This document shows positions 25,050 through 35,376 of a stretch of DNA of 35,696 nt, piece after piece. Location of the stretch: the NCBI GenBank assembly GCA_026387965.1, contig JAPLKR010000058.1, positions 1-35,696 on the forward strand. The letters are read 5' to 3'. The notes below the pieces were generated by a model. The model saw only the letters and a list, made by a program, of their open reading frames with translations, was not told the DNA's origin and searched no databases. Position numbers and translations under genes: made by a program. The stretch is from Fusobacteriota bacterium (GTDB lineage Bacteria; Fusobacteriota; Fusobacteriia; JAPLKR01). Every line of letters starts with the position of its first letter. Positions within the stretch are counted from its first letter, which is position 1.

Positions 25050-25056
25050 AAATAAA

Positions 25057-26448
25057 TTATGCACCGATATTTTTAAGTTTTGCACCACTTCTAAGTTTAA
25101 GTTCCATCTCTTCAAGTGTTACACCTTTTGTCTCTGGAACGAACATCATTGTGAAGAATACGCAAACTACGCAGACCGCTCCAAATGCAAAGAATGTATT
25201 TCCAGGGTGATATGTTAACCAAATAACAGCATATGTTCCTAAAATTGCATTACAAATCCAGTTAGTCATAGTTGAAACCGTAATTCCTAAATCTCTTCCC
25301 TCTAATGGTTGAATTTCTGAACAGATAATCCAAATGATTGGTCCCATTGAAATAGCAAATCCAAAGATGAAAACAAGACAGAAGAAAAGTGTTGACCACT
25401 GAAGTGCTGCAGAAAGATGCATAATTCCCACACCGTTTACCACGTGATAATGTGTTTTGAATACAAATCCTACGAAGAAGGCTGAAATAAATAGAAGTGT
25501 AAGCCCAAAATATAAAATTGGCTTTCTTCCGAATTTATCTACATATTTAATCGCTAAGATTGTTGTTAGCATATTTACAAGTCCAACTACGATTGTCGCA
25601 ACCGCTGGATTTGAAAACCCTGCTTGTTGGAAAATTTGCGTTGAATAATACATAAATGCATTCATCCCTGTAAATTGCTGGAACGCTTGAAGCATTGCTC
25701 CAAGAATAAGAACTTTCCAAAACCATTTGTGTTTAAGCAATTTCAATGCGCTTGCTTTATCTTTAGTCGCTTCTTTCATTTCAGACATTTCAAGATCAAC
25801 TTCTTCTTTAGTGTTTCTAATTTTAGTTAAAACTATTTCTGCTTCACCATGTTTGCCTTGAAGGATAAACCATCTTGGTGATTCTGGTAGTGTTAGACAC
25901 CCAATAAGCATAATAGCTGCCGGAATAACTACCACTAAAAGCATTATTCTCCAAGAGTTTGTGCTTGCAAGTGCCGAGTTAGACAGAAACATTAAGAAGA
26001 TACCAATAGTAATCATAAATTGATACATAGCTATAAGTCCACCACGAATTTTTGGTGGCGCCACTTCAGATAGATAAAGTGGGGCTACAAACGATGCAAT
26101 ACCAACAGCAAGTCCAACGATAAAACGTGAAATTAGAAAGATTTCAAAAGTTGGAGCTACAACACCAAGTAAAATAAAAACAGTAAAAATAAGTGACGCT
26201 AGAATCAGTACTTTTTTACGTCCGAATTTTCTTGAAAGGGTTCCTGAAAATAGAGCTCCAATAGCAGCTCCGATAAGTAGCATTCCCGCTACTTCACCTT
26301 TTGTTGCTGTAGTTAAATGAAATGTTTTTGAAATTAAATCAAGTGATCCATTTACATAAGCTATATCTAGTCCAAATAGTAATCCTGCTAAGGCTGCGAT
26401 AACACTGACTCTAATGGCAAGTGATCCGCCTGTTCTTGCTTGCGACAT
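25057..26448 (-). CDS. Sugar:H+ symporter (MFS sugar porter family), distal copy
   Basis: A 463-residue, 12-helix sugar porter related to XylE, GalP and AraE. Family motifs are the N-terminal GLLFGLDIAYVNGSL, GRKKVL between helices 2 and 3, RFIVGLAVGIASFVAPLYLSE split across helix 4, PESPRWF before the central loop, QQFTGMNAFMYYS in helix 7, and PETKG after helix 12. It should import a monosaccharide with protons. GGAGA precedes the ATG. It follows a paralog on the same strand with an 80-base gap holding a hairpin, and a strong terminator follows. The specific sugar (xylose, arabinose, galactose or glucose) cannot be read from the sequence. Confidence 0.93.
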   Translation of the reverse strand: MSQARTGGSLAIRVSVIAALAGLLFGLDIAYVNGSLDLISKTFHLTTATKGEVAGMLLIGAAIGALFSGTLSRKFGRKKVLILASLIFTVFILLGVVAPTFEIFLISRFIVGLAVGIASFVAPLYLSEVAPPKIRGGLIAMYQFMITIGIFLMFLSNSALASTNSWRIMLLVVVIPAAIMLIGCLTLPESPRWFILQGKHGEAEIVLTKIRNTKEEVDLEMSEMKEATKDKASALKLLKHKWFWKVLILGAMLQAFQQFTGMNAFMYYSTQIFQQAGFSNPAVATIVVGLVNMLTTILAIKYVDKFGRKPILYFGLTLLFISAFFVGFVFKTHYHVVNGVGIMHLSAALQWSTLFFCLVFIFGFAISMGPIIWIICSEIQPLEGRDLGITVSTMTNWICNAILGTYAVIWLTYHPGNTFFAFGAVCVVCVFFTMMFVPETKGVTLEEMELKLRSGAKLKNIGA

Positions 26449-26489
26449 GTTTTCTCCAATGTTTTTTATTTAGTACTGAATTTTTACAT

Positions 26490-26521
26490 AAACATAGATA
26501 TCCAAAAGGATATCTATGTTT
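26490..26521. terminator. Hairpin between the two symporter genes
   Basis: A perfect 14-bp inverted repeat (AAACATAGATATCC/GGATATCTATGTTT) has a four-base loop. On the minus strand only TTTATG and then A-runs follow, so it may be a partial terminator or RNA-stability element that lets the distal gene be expressed at a lower level. Confidence 0.65.
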
Positions 26522-26528
26522 GTCTAAA

Positions 26529-27917
26529 TTATTGACCAATTTTTCTTAATGGAATACCTTTTTTAAGATCCGTTTCAATCTTCTCTAATGTAATTCCTTT
26601 TGTCTCTGGTACGAAGAATTTTACGAAAATAAATGATAGTATACAGAAACCGGCAAATAAGAAGAAGATCGATGCATTACCAAAAGTGTGCATAAAAGAT
26701 AATGATGATGACATTACGATTCCAGCAAATAGCCAGTTTACCATTGTTGTCACAGTCATTCCCGTTTCACGTCCTGCAATTGGGAATATTTCTGAACATA
26801 TTAACCATGCAACTGGTCCCCATGAACATGCGAATCCAAAAATATATAGAATCAATGAAATTAGAAGTAGTGCTTTAAGCCCCATTCCAGGGTGAGCCAC
26901 ATGAGAGATCTGTACGAAAGCAAATCCTGCACCTAACATTGTGATTAACATTACTGTCGAACCAAGATATAGAAGTTTCTTTCTTCCCATTTTTTCTACC
27001 CATTTAAATGCTGGAATAGTAAAAAGCATATTTACTATCGGAATGGTCATCATTCCAACAAATCCCGTGATACTTCCATATCCAAAAATAGTTGGAGCAT
27101 AATAGATCATCGCATTGATACCAACTAATTGCTGGAACATTTGAAGCACAACGCCCACAATTAAAATTTTAATGAAGTATTTATTCATAAATTTACCTTT
27201 ATTAGTACCAATTACTAATGCGATTTCATTTAATTCAGCTTCAATTTCTTCTGTTGAATTAAGGGTTCTTCCGAGAACTGTCACCGCATCTTCTCTCCTA
27301 TTTTTAAGCATTAACCATCTTGGTGATTCTGGAATTAAGAAACATCCAAAGAACATAATTAGTGCAAATACCGCAATTACTAAAAACATTAATGGCAGTG
27401 CAATGTGTGGTGCTGAAATAAGTCTTGCAATAAACACATTTGTAAGTGAAATTAAGAATATTCCGATTGTGATCATAAATTGGTAAAGTGTTCCCATTGA
27501 TCCACGAATAGATGCTGGAGCTGTCTCAGAAAGGTATAGAGGCACGATAAGTGAAGCCACTCCTACTGCAAATCCAAGTCCAAATCTACATCCTGTTAAT
27601 ACGCCAACTGGTGGAAGTAACGCTGAAATAATCGTTAATGCCGAAAACAGGAATCCTGCAATCAGTAGACTTTTCTTTCTTCCAAAAAAACGTGCAAAAA
27701 CTCCTGATAGTAGTGCCCCAAGAATTCCTCCCCATGCAAGTACACCTGCGTAGCTCTCTCCACCTTTAAATCCCAGATGATATACCCCTTCAATGCTGGG
27801 GAGCGAATTGGCAATAAACCCTTGGTCAAGACCGAATAAAAGTCCTCCCAAAGCCGCTATTGTACAAATTACAATTACCACCCCTTTGTAACTTTTAACA
27901 ACGTAGTTTGATGTCAT
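26529..27917 (-). CDS. Sugar:H+ symporter (MFS sugar porter family), proximal copy
   Basis: A 462-residue sugar porter clearly paralogous to the next gene. It has GLLFGLDQGFIANSL at the N-terminus, GRKKSLL, GFAVGVASLIVPLYLSETAP, PESPRW, QQLVGINAMIYYAP in helix 7, and PETKGITLEKIE at the end. GLDQG in helix 1 and INAMIYYAP resemble GalP and AraE. An AAAGGAGA RBS precedes the ATG, and a near-perfect promoter lies about 40 bases upstream. Tandem duplication followed by divergence is likely, possibly with different sugars or affinities. Confidence 0.93.
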   Translation of the reverse strand: MTSNYVVKSYKGVVIVICTIAALGGLLFGLDQGFIANSLPSIEGVYHLGFKGGESYAGVLAWGGILGALLSGVFARFFGRKKSLLIAGFLFSALTIISALLPPVGVLTGCRFGLGFAVGVASLIVPLYLSETAPASIRGSMGTLYQFMITIGIFLISLTNVFIARLISAPHIALPLMFLVIAVFALIMFFGCFLIPESPRWLMLKNRREDAVTVLGRTLNSTEEIEAELNEIALVIGTNKGKFMNKYFIKILIVGVVLQMFQQLVGINAMIYYAPTIFGYGSITGFVGMMTIPIVNMLFTIPAFKWVEKMGRKKLLYLGSTVMLITMLGAGFAFVQISHVAHPGMGLKALLLISLILYIFGFACSWGPVAWLICSEIFPIAGRETGMTVTTMVNWLFAGIVMSSSLSFMHTFGNASIFFLFAGFCILSFIFVKFFVPETKGITLEKIETDLKKGIPLRKIGQ

Positions 27918-27960
27918 TTTAAATTCTCCTTTATAATTTTATTTTGTTAATGACTTTCAC

Positions 27961-27989
27961 ATTATAAACGTTAATTATTGCTTTGTCAA
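27961..27989 (-). promoter_or_regulatory. Consensus promoter of the symporter pair
   Basis: The minus strand carries TTGACA (27984-27989), exactly 17 bases, and TATAAT (27961-27966), matching the sigma70/sigmaA consensus at all 12 positions. Direct GTTAAT repeats at 27947 and 27970 (plus strand) flank the -10 and could be operator half-sites, though this is speculative. Confidence 0.9.
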
Positions 27990-28118
27990 TATTTTTACTT
28001 AAAAAATTTTCATTATTTTATTTTTATTTTATTAACTTTCTCCACAAGTGACAATCGAGAGTTTATGCATGTTTTATAATATAGCACGTGCACAAACTTT
28101 AATCCCTCAACATCTCCT

Positions 28119-28156
28119 CAAAAAATTCCCCATCTTAGTATTTAAGGGGAGAATTT
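28119..28156 (-). terminator. Terminator after the GerMN gene
   Basis: On the minus strand AATTCTCCCC pairs, with one bulged base, with GGGGAATT around a loop of about 14 bases, and six T follow. It lies just downstream of the GerMN stop. Confidence 0.65.
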
Positions 28157-28163
28157 AGCATTA

Positions 28164-28748
28164 TTAATTTGATGAACCTGATACACTGGTCAGGTCACTT
28201 GTAAAAAATTGTTGATTATTAGTAAATTTAGAAATCACACTACTGACTTGTCCGTTGATTAACAAAGCTACTTGAGAAATATTGGTATCATTTTGAATAA
28301 TTGAATTTACGATCCCATTGATAATGAGTTGTGCATGGTCTGAAGTATCCATTTTACTTGTAAATCCACTCGACAAATTGAGATATACTGTGCCATTTTG
28401 AACAAATACATTCAACACTTGTGTCGATGGATCTACCCAACCACTATCCTGAGCTATATAGGTTGTCGCTATTAATTTTACCAAATCATAGTCTTGATAA
28501 CCTGAAGCGATTTGAACCGTTGATGTTATGGGTTGAAGTGCACTCCCTTGGGAGTTGGGGTTATAAAAGGTCACGTTGATGGTCGAAGTCTGCGAACCAT
28601 TAACACCAGATATATTCGCCATTGCGACATTTTTTTTATGTTTAAGAAGATCCATACCAATATTTTTTTGTGCCACTAAGTAATACACATAATATCCAAT
28701 CATCACAATTAGTACTACTACGAGTATTGTATTCCATTTTTTACCCAT
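28164..28748 (-). CDS. Membrane-anchored GerMN-domain protein
   Basis: A 194-residue protein with one N-terminal membrane anchor (about residues 8-27) and a C-terminal GerMN domain (about 55-180). The typical pattern is DYDLVKLIATTYIAQDSGWVDPSTQVLNVFV, then VYLNLSSGF, then AQLIINGIVNSIIQNDTNISQVALLINGQ. The domain is named after the spore-germination protein GerM but is widespread in non-spore-formers and is usually linked to cell-wall metabolism. The gene lies 11 bases after the amidase gene with an AAGGAGC RBS, so the two form an operon and probably act together on peptidoglycan. Confidence 0.85.
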   Translation of the reverse strand: MGKKWNTILVVVLIVMIGYYVYYLVAQKNIGMDLLKHKKNVAMANISGVNGSQTSTINVTFYNPNSQGSALQPITSTVQIASGYQDYDLVKLIATTYIAQDSGWVDPSTQVLNVFVQNGTVYLNLSSGFTSKMDTSDHAQLIINGIVNSIIQNDTNISQVALLINGQVSSVISKFTNNQQFFTSDLTSVSGSSN

Positions 28749-28759
28749 CTTGAGCTCCT

Positions 28760-29821
28760 TTATAAATTATAATATTTTTCAACCCCTTGAGCAATCGCAC
28801 TTGCTATTTCTAGTTGGTAGACCGGACTATTTAAATTTCTAGCCTCTATGCTATTTGTGACAAATCCCACTTCAACAAGCACTGAGGGCATCTCACTTCC
28901 ACGTAAAACAGCAAAATTAGCGCCATAAATACCTCTATTTTGCTCTCCAGTTGCCGCTGCAATATCTTGTGTAAGTAGTGCTGCCATTTGAGCTGCTTTA
29001 TCTTGATTGATTTGATAAAAGATGTCATTTACAATTAAATCCGTATAACTATCTTGAACGCCAAACCTTTTATCCACGCTATTTTCATAGGCCGCAATCG
29101 TTTGGGCATACTGTGATGGTGTCTTTGAGAAATAAAATGCTTCCACACCTTTCATTATACCTGTTTGACTTGTTGCAGCATTAGCGTGAATGCTGATAAA
29201 AAAATCCGCACTGCTTGTATTAGCTATTCGACTTCTTCCTGGAAGTGTCACAAACTTATCTGTATTACGTGTCATAACAACATTGAAATTATCTTGCAGT
29301 AGAATTTTTTGAAGATCCATTGCAATAGCGTAAACTACATTTTTTTCTTGTATTCCGCCTATTCCCACGGCGCCTGGATCTTTCCCTCCGTGTCCAGGAT
29401 CAAGCACAATCGTTATTTTTTTATTAGGAATATTCACTTTCGTAAATGTAAATTGAAATTGCTTACTACTCCCGCTTAGTACATACTGATACTTAACACC
29501 GGGATTTAGGTAGATAAAAATAGTTACGTCATTTTCATACCCATTCAGCGCATCCATTTTTTTTATATACTCTGAATTATTTATCGACTGTTTCAAAGCA
29601 AGTGAGCTAAGTGTGGTATCTGGTATATCAATATATATCATATTTTTATCGGAAATGTATTTAATAAATGGGGCTGGCGGTATTTTATAGTTTAAATTAA
29701 TAGCTAACATATTCGAATTTAAAGAATAATTAGTCACTGTTGTCATTTGCGAATCTGCCAGCGAAATTGAAGATACCATCACTATAAACAAACTAAAAAC
29801 AATGCCTTTAATTTGACCCAT
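28760..29821 (-). CDS. N-acetylmuramoyl-L-alanine amidase (Amidase_3, secreted)
   Basis: A 353-residue exported amidase that cleaves the bond between N-acetylmuramic acid and the stem peptide. A signal peptide covers about 1-22, and an AMIN-like beta domain covers about 25-130. The Amidase_3 domain begins at KKITIVLDPGHGGKDPG, whose His is a zinc ligand. It also has IQEKN (Glu ligand), FISIHANA (second His) and the catalytic Glu in SVLVEVGF. It matches AmiC-like enzymes used in septum splitting. AGGAAG precedes the ATG. It has its own promoter and is cotranscribed with the GerMN gene. Confidence 0.93.
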   Translation of the reverse strand: MGQIKGIVFSLFIVMVSSISLADSQMTTVTNYSLNSNMLAINLNYKIPPAPFIKYISDKNMIYIDIPDTTLSSLALKQSINNSEYIKKMDALNGYENDVTIFIYLNPGVKYQYVLSGSSKQFQFTFTKVNIPNKKITIVLDPGHGGKDPGAVGIGGIQEKNVVYAIAMDLQKILLQDNFNVVMTRNTDKFVTLPGRSRIANTSSADFFISIHANAATSQTGIMKGVEAFYFSKTPSQYAQTIAAYENSVDKRFGVQDSYTDLIVNDIFYQINQDKAAQMAALLTQDIAAATGEQNRGIYGANFAVLRGSEMPSVLVEVGFVTNSIEARNLNSPVYQLEIASAIAQGVEKYYNL

Positions 29822-29842
29822 TTCTCACTTCCTTTCTTTGTC

Positions 29843-29871
29843 ATTTTATCACAATTTTAACAAATATACAA
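29843..29871 (-). promoter_or_regulatory. Promoter of the amidase-GerMN operon
   Basis: The minus strand has TTGTAT (29866-29871), a 17-base spacer and TAAAAT (29843-29848), with a TGA extension before the -10, about 20-30 bases before the ATG. Confidence 0.65.
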
Positions 29872-29885
29872 TTTATCCCATGGTA

Positions 29886-29917
29886 AAAAAAAAACAGTGC
29901 TTAGAGCACCGTCTTTT
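29886..29917 (-). terminator. Terminator of yajC
   Basis: The stem AAAACAGTGC/GCACCGTCTT (29891-29900 and 29906-29915), with two G:T pairs, has a five-base loop and ends on the minus strand in a run of about 10 T. Confidence 0.85.
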
Positions 29918-30214
29918 TTATGAGTTGTTAGGTAATCTTCCTCCGATTGCAGAACGCTTAATCGTTAGTTTTACCCCTTTATCTACACGTATATATATAA
30001 ATTGATCATCCTTATCACCCGCATATTCTCCACGAACTCCACCTATTGTTACAATAACATCTCCATCTTTCAAATCAGAAAAAAGAGCTTGTTGTTTTTG
30101 TTTTCTTTTCTTTTGTGGCACCACTGAAATAAAGTAAAAAATAGCAATCCATACAATAATGATAATAACAAATGTAATCATCTGTGTATGTCCGCCTTTT
30201 GCAAGTCCAAACAT
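29918..30214 (-). CDS. yajC: Preprotein translocase accessory subunit YajC
   Basis: A 98-residue protein with a single transmembrane helix (about 12-31) followed by the family core VVPQKKRKQKQQALFSDLKDGDVIVTIGG and a small basic, beta-rich tail. YajC associates with SecDF-YidC in the inner membrane. secD and secF are not adjacent here, unlike in many genomes. AAGGAGG precedes the ATG, and an extended -10 promoter sits in the short gap after dnaJ, so it has its own start site as well as possible readthrough from dnaJ. Confidence 0.92.
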   Translation of the reverse strand: MFGLAKGGHTQMITFVIIIIVWIAIFYFISVVPQKKRKQKQQALFSDLKDGDVIVTIGGVRGEYAGDKDDQFIYIRVDKGVKLTIKRSAIGGRLPNNS

Positions 30215-30248
30215 ATAATAGCCTCCTTAAAATTTTAACACTAATGTT

Positions 30249-30257
30249 ATTATACCA
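30249..30257 (-). promoter_or_regulatory. Extended -10 promoter of yajC
   Basis: The minus strand reads TGGTATAAT in the 48-base gap between dnaJ and yajC, identical to the ychF box. The -35 is poor. Confidence 0.55.
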
Positions 30258-30262
30258 TAACT

Positions 30263-31411
30263 TTAACTATTTTTTAATCTTTTTTTTAATTTTTCGAAAA
30301 AATTAGTTTTATTTTTATAGTTTTCACCTTTTAAGCTCGATTCAAACTTCTCTAAAGACTCTCTTTGAGTCGCATTTAAATTTTTAGGAACCTCAATAAA
30401 TACCGATACAAGCTCATCTCCATGACCTCTTCCATGTACATCCGGAATCCCTTTTCCTTTGAGTTTAAATACTTTGCCATTTTGTGTCCCCGCGGGTATT
30501 TTCATTGTTGTAGTGCCATCAAGAATAGGGATTTCAATATCTCCACCTACACTTGCCACAAAATAACTGATCGGCACTTCACAAATAATATCGTTATCAT
30601 GTCTTTCAAAGATTTCATCTTCTTTAACATGAATAAAAACATATAAATCACCCAAAGTTCCATTGTAAGGCCCTGCATTCCCCCCTTGACTTACACGCAT
30701 TCTTTGACCATCAGCTATTCCTGCTGGGATTTTCACCTCTTTTGTTACTGTCTCTCTTATAATTGTCTTTCCATGACACTCCGAGCATTTCTCTTTATGA
30801 ATTTTTCCACGACCGTTACACTCCGGGCATGTACTACTTTGCATCATATTTCCAAATACGCTTCTTACTACTTTACGAATCTCTCCGCTACCTTTACACA
30901 TCGGGCAAGATTCTTCTTTACTTTCAGGTTTCCCACCGGTTCCCTTACACGTTTTACAGTGTGCCATCCTCGCATATTTTGCCTCTTTAATGCACCCTTT
31001 AGCAGCTTCTAAAAATGTGATTGTCACATCATAGCGAAGGTCGCTTCCTTCATGCACTTGTGGTCCCTGACGGCGATTTCCACCACCACCAAACATTCCA
31101 CCAAACATATCTCCAAGTCCACCACCGAAAATATCAGATAAATCTTCATAGTTAAAGTTTGAGAACCCGCCACCTGCATTCATCCCATCAAAAGCTTGAT
31201 GGCCAAACTGGTCATATTGAGCCTTTTTTTGTTCATCTGAAAGCACTTGATATGCTTCGGTAACTTCTTTGAACTTATCTTCAGCCTCTTGATTGCCTGG
31301 ATTTTTATCCGGGTGAAACTCCATTGCTAATTTTCTATACGCTTTTTTTAACTCTTCCTTAGTGGTAGATTTAGATACGCCAAGGACTTCATAGTAATCT
31401 CTTTTTGCCAT
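30263..31411 (-). CDS. dnaJ: Chaperone protein DnaJ (Hsp40)
   Basis: A full-length 382-residue type I DnaJ. It has a J domain with HPD in MEFHPDKN, a Gly/Phe-rich region (about 75-115), and a zinc-finger domain with four CxxC repeats ([32 protein letters not shown]). C-terminal substrate-binding domains follow. The fourth repeat ends in KT instead of the usual glycine, but its cysteines are kept. DnaJ stimulates DnaK ATPase and delivers clients. I chose the ATG at 31409-31411 ([11 protein letters not shown]), which matches the family start; a GTG three codons upstream is possible. It is separated from grpE-dnaK by ogt and a galM-like gene and has its own promoter. Confidence 0.97.
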   Translation of the reverse strand: MAKRDYYEVLGVSKSTTKEELKKAYRKLAMEFHPDKNPGNQEAEDKFKEVTEAYQVLSDEQKKAQYDQFGHQAFDGMNAGGGFSNFNYEDLSDIFGGGLGDMFGGMFGGGGNRRQGPQVHEGSDLRYDVTITFLEAAKGCIKEAKYARMAHCKTCKGTGGKPESKEESCPMCKGSGEIRKVVRSVFGNMMQSSTCPECNGRGKIHKEKCSECHGKTIIRETVTKEVKIPAGIADGQRMRVSQGGNAGPYNGTLGDLYVFIHVKEDEIFERHDNDIICEVPISYFVASVGGDIEIPILDGTTTMKIPAGTQNGKVFKLKGKGIPDVHGRGHGDELVSVFIEVPKNLNATQRESLEKFESSLKGENYKNKTNFFEKLKKRLKNS

Positions 31412-31442
31412 TTCACTCACTCTTTCTTTAAAATCTTTCTAT

Positions 31443-31471
31443 ATTGTACTACATTTTTGTATTTATCTCAA
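31443..31471 (-). promoter_or_regulatory. Promoter of dnaJ
   Basis: The minus strand has TTGAGA (31466-31471), 17 bases, and TACAAT (31443-31448), about 30 bases before the dnaJ ATG. It is a vegetative-type promoter; no CIRCE inverted repeat is seen around it. Confidence 0.7.
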
Positions 31472-31485
31472 TTCATTTATTTGAG

Positions 31486-32349
31486 TTAATTAATCTCTAT
31501 TGGCATATCTATGGAAAATGTATTGTCTTTTTCCAAAAATACAACCCCTTCTTTCTCTCTTAAATCTCTTGAATGACCAATAAAATCAGCAATCCCGCAC
31601 CAAGGTTCTACACACACATAAGCCGCTCCTGGCTTTGACCAAAAGGCTAAATATTCAAATCCTTTAACCCCTATTTTAATCTCTGAGTGATCATATATGT
31701 TTTTGATTTTTACATAGTCTGACTTTAAGTTCTTAAAAATCCAAGCATCATTTTCAAAAATAGTTTTAGATAGGAACATCTTTTTTGATTTTTCAAGGCC
31801 TGGTAACATTGTCCGAGAAATATACATACCCTCCACAGGATAGCGCCTTGTCGTTTCTTCTTTTTCAAACTCAATAAAGTATCCATCAATGGTTCTTCCA
31901 GAATCTAAAGGGCATGCAAAGCCAGGATGACCACCTACAGAGAAAATCATCACTTCGCTACCCCTGTTTTCCACTCTGTATTCAACATTAAGGCTTCTAC
32001 CTTTGAGCGTATAAATGAGTGAAAACTCAAATTCAAAAGGAAATATTTTTAAGCTCTCCTCGCTACTTTTTAAAACAAAATGGACAAAATTTTCACTGTG
32101 TGCTCTCATTTCAAACTCAACGCCTTGGGCAAACCCATGCTTTGCCATCGCATACTCGTTTCCATTTAAAGTATATCCTCCATCAATAAGGCTCCCAATA
32201 ACAGGAAATAGCACTGGCGAAGTTTTTTTCCACACTTCGCCACGCCACATATATTCTTTTTGTGTTTTCACGTCTTTAAAACTCACAAGCTCTGCACCTA
32301 AGCTCTTAATTTTTGCTACTACTTCACTATTTTCCAATATAATATCCAT
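31486..32349 (-). CDS. Aldose 1-epimerase family protein (LacX/GalM-like)
   Basis: A 287-residue galactose mutarotase-fold protein, shorter than GalM and closest in layout to LacX-type proteins. It begins with the family strand ILENSEVVAKIKSLGAELVSFK, then KKTSPVLFPVIG, KHGFAQGVEF and GGHPGFACPL (catalytic His region), and YVCVEPWCGIADF with the catalytic Glu. It probably interconverts anomers of a hexose or hexose phosphate, but the substrate is not fixed by the sequence. AAAGGGG precedes the ATG. It lies 11 bases after the ogt stop, so the two are cotranscribed. Confidence 0.88.
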   Translation of the reverse strand: MDIILENSEVVAKIKSLGAELVSFKDVKTQKEYMWRGEVWKKTSPVLFPVIGSLIDGGYTLNGNEYAMAKHGFAQGVEFEMRAHSENFVHFVLKSSEESLKIFPFEFEFSLIYTLKGRSLNVEYRVENRGSEVMIFSVGGHPGFACPLDSGRTIDGYFIEFEKEETTRRYPVEGMYISRTMLPGLEKSKKMFLSKTIFENDAWIFKNLKSDYVKIKNIYDHSEIKIGVKGFEYLAFWSKPGAAYVCVEPWCGIADFIGHSRDLREKEGVVFLEKDNTFSIDMPIEIN

Positions 32350-32360
32350 ATTAAACCCCT

Positions 32361-32834
32361 TTACTTTATACTGTTTTTTTCAAAATTTAGCAGCCTCTCT
32401 TTTATATCAAGGCCACCGGCAAACCCCGTCAACTTTCCATTTTTGCCAATAACTCTATGACATGGGTATATAATAGCAATAGGGTTTTTAGCATTTGCTC
32501 CCCCTACAGCTCTTACAGCTTCAGGGCTTCCCACTTTAATGGCCTGCTCTTGATAAGAGTGCGTCTCTCCATAAGGAATCTCAAAAAGAGCATTCCAACA
32601 TCTCTTCTGAAAAGGCGTTCCTTTCAGATTTACGGGGATCTTTGACATATCAAACGACTTGATTTCACCTGAAAAATAAGCTTCTAACTGACTCTTCACC
32701 TCTTCAATAAGTGGGCTATTCTCATTTTGTTCTTGAGGTTTAAAAGATAAAAACTCAAGCTTTGTAAGAGAACCCTCACTATCTATTATTTCGAGCCATC
32801 CTACGATTTTATTAAAAAAACACCCTTTTGTCAT
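32361..32834 (-). CDS. ogt: Methylated-DNA--protein-cysteine S-methyltransferase
   Basis: A 157-residue suicide repair protein that moves the methyl group from O6-methylguanine to its own cysteine. The active-site motif is IIYPCHRVIGKNGKLTGFAGG, shown here in parts as PCHRVIG and LTGFAGG. The helix-turn-helix region is YGETHSYQEQA with the arginine finger in GSPEAVRAVGGANAKNP. The short N-terminal domain indicates the Ogt type, not the bifunctional Ada type. AGGAGG lies just before the ATG. It sits 57 bases after dnaK, and that gap contains a terminator but no visible promoter, so expression may depend on readthrough. Confidence 0.95.
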   Translation of the reverse strand: MTKGCFFNKIVGWLEIIDSEGSLTKLEFLSFKPQEQNENSPLIEEVKSQLEAYFSGEIKSFDMSKIPVNLKGTPFQKRCWNALFEIPYGETHSYQEQAIKVGSPEAVRAVGGANAKNPIAIIYPCHRVIGKNGKLTGFAGGLDIKERLLNFEKNSIK

Positions 32835-32852
32835 CTATCCTCCTAACTTTAA

Positions 32853-32883
32853 AAAAGGAAATAGATAGGCTCTATTTCCTTTT
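32853..32883 (-). terminator. Terminator between dnaK and ogt
   Basis: A 13-bp stem (AAAAGGAAATAGA/TCTATTTCCTTTT) with a five-base loop ends in six T on the minus strand, starting 8 bases after the dnaK stop. Confidence 0.85.
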
Positions 32884-32891
32884 AAATTTTA

Positions 32892-34763
<1,872 letters not shown>

Positions 34764-35366
34764 TTAACTGTTTTTCACTACTTTTACCATACTTGGACGA
34801 ATTACTTTACCCTTCATCTCATAGCCTGTTTGAAGTTCTAAAATAATTGTATCCTCTTCAATTTCACCACTTATCTCGGACATCACCGCATGATGCTTGT
34901 AAGGATCAAATTTCTGTCCCACAGCATCAATTTTCACAACGCCTTCTCCACCAAGTACTTTTTCAAACTGCCCTGCTATCATCTCCACACCTTTACATAG
35001 CGAATCAAAATCGCCTGTTTGTTTTGACGCCTCTACCGCTCTTACAAGATTATCTTGAATTTCGAGTACTTTTAATATCAACTTTTCAGAAGCAAACTTA
35101 ATAAACTCCTCTTTGTCGCGTTCGATACGTTTTTTAATATTTTCGTATTCTGCAATTTTTCTAAGAAAGCCATCCTTTGCACAAGCAAGCTCTCCTTCAA
35201 GTTCTGCCACTCTTTTTTCAAGTTTTTCTTCGTTTGAACACTCAATCTCTTCAACTAATTCAGCATTTTTCTCTACTATTTCAGCTACTTTGTCATCGCA
35301 TGTAGTACATTTTTCCTCTAACTCTTGTTCTTCACATATCTCGCATTTTTTTTCTTTTTTCAACAC
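34764..35366 (-). CDS. grpE: Nucleotide exchange factor GrpE
   Basis: A 200-residue GrpE. It has an unusually cysteine-rich, acidic N-terminal stretch (C8, C11 and further cysteines to about residue 45), then a long coiled coil (about 48-110, with FLRKIAEYENIKKRIERDKEE). The C-terminal beta domain contains GQKFDPYKHHAVM and LQTGYEMKGKVIRPSMVKV. It releases ADP from DnaK. The cysteine pairs CEICEE and CTTCDD near the start are not a general GrpE feature and could bind a metal. It lies 10 bases after the DUF1844 gene and directly before dnaK. Confidence 0.97.
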   Translation of the reverse strand: MLKKEKKCEICEEQELEEKCTTCDDKVAEIVEKNAELVEEIECSNEEKLEKRVAELEGELACAKDGFLRKIAEYENIKKRIERDKEEFIKFASEKLILKVLEIQDNLVRAVEASKQTGDFDSLCKGVEMIAGQFEKVLGGEGVVKIDAVGQKFDPYKHHAVMSEISGEIEEDTIILELQTGYEMKGKVIRPSMVKVVKNS

Positions 35367-35376
35367 TCTTTCTCCT

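Larger units (their letters stand above)
24721..25056. other. Intergenic region with the tatD promoter, a small ORF and two terminators
   Basis: This 336-base gap holds, from left to right, the tatD promoter, a minus-strand terminator at 24881-24914, a possible 20-codon gene at 24925-24987 and the symporter terminator at 25024-25049. The stretch 24779-24880 shows nothing recognisable. Confidence 0.6.

Noticed and set aside
30686-31012. 108-codon plus-strand ORF opposite dnaJ
   Set aside because: It is antisense to the conserved zinc-finger region of dnaJ and lacks an RBS; it is a shadow of that gene.
32015-32452. 145-codon plus-strand ORF opposite the galM-like gene and ogt
   Set aside because: It is antisense to two clear genes, including the ogt 3' end, with no RBS or family resemblance.
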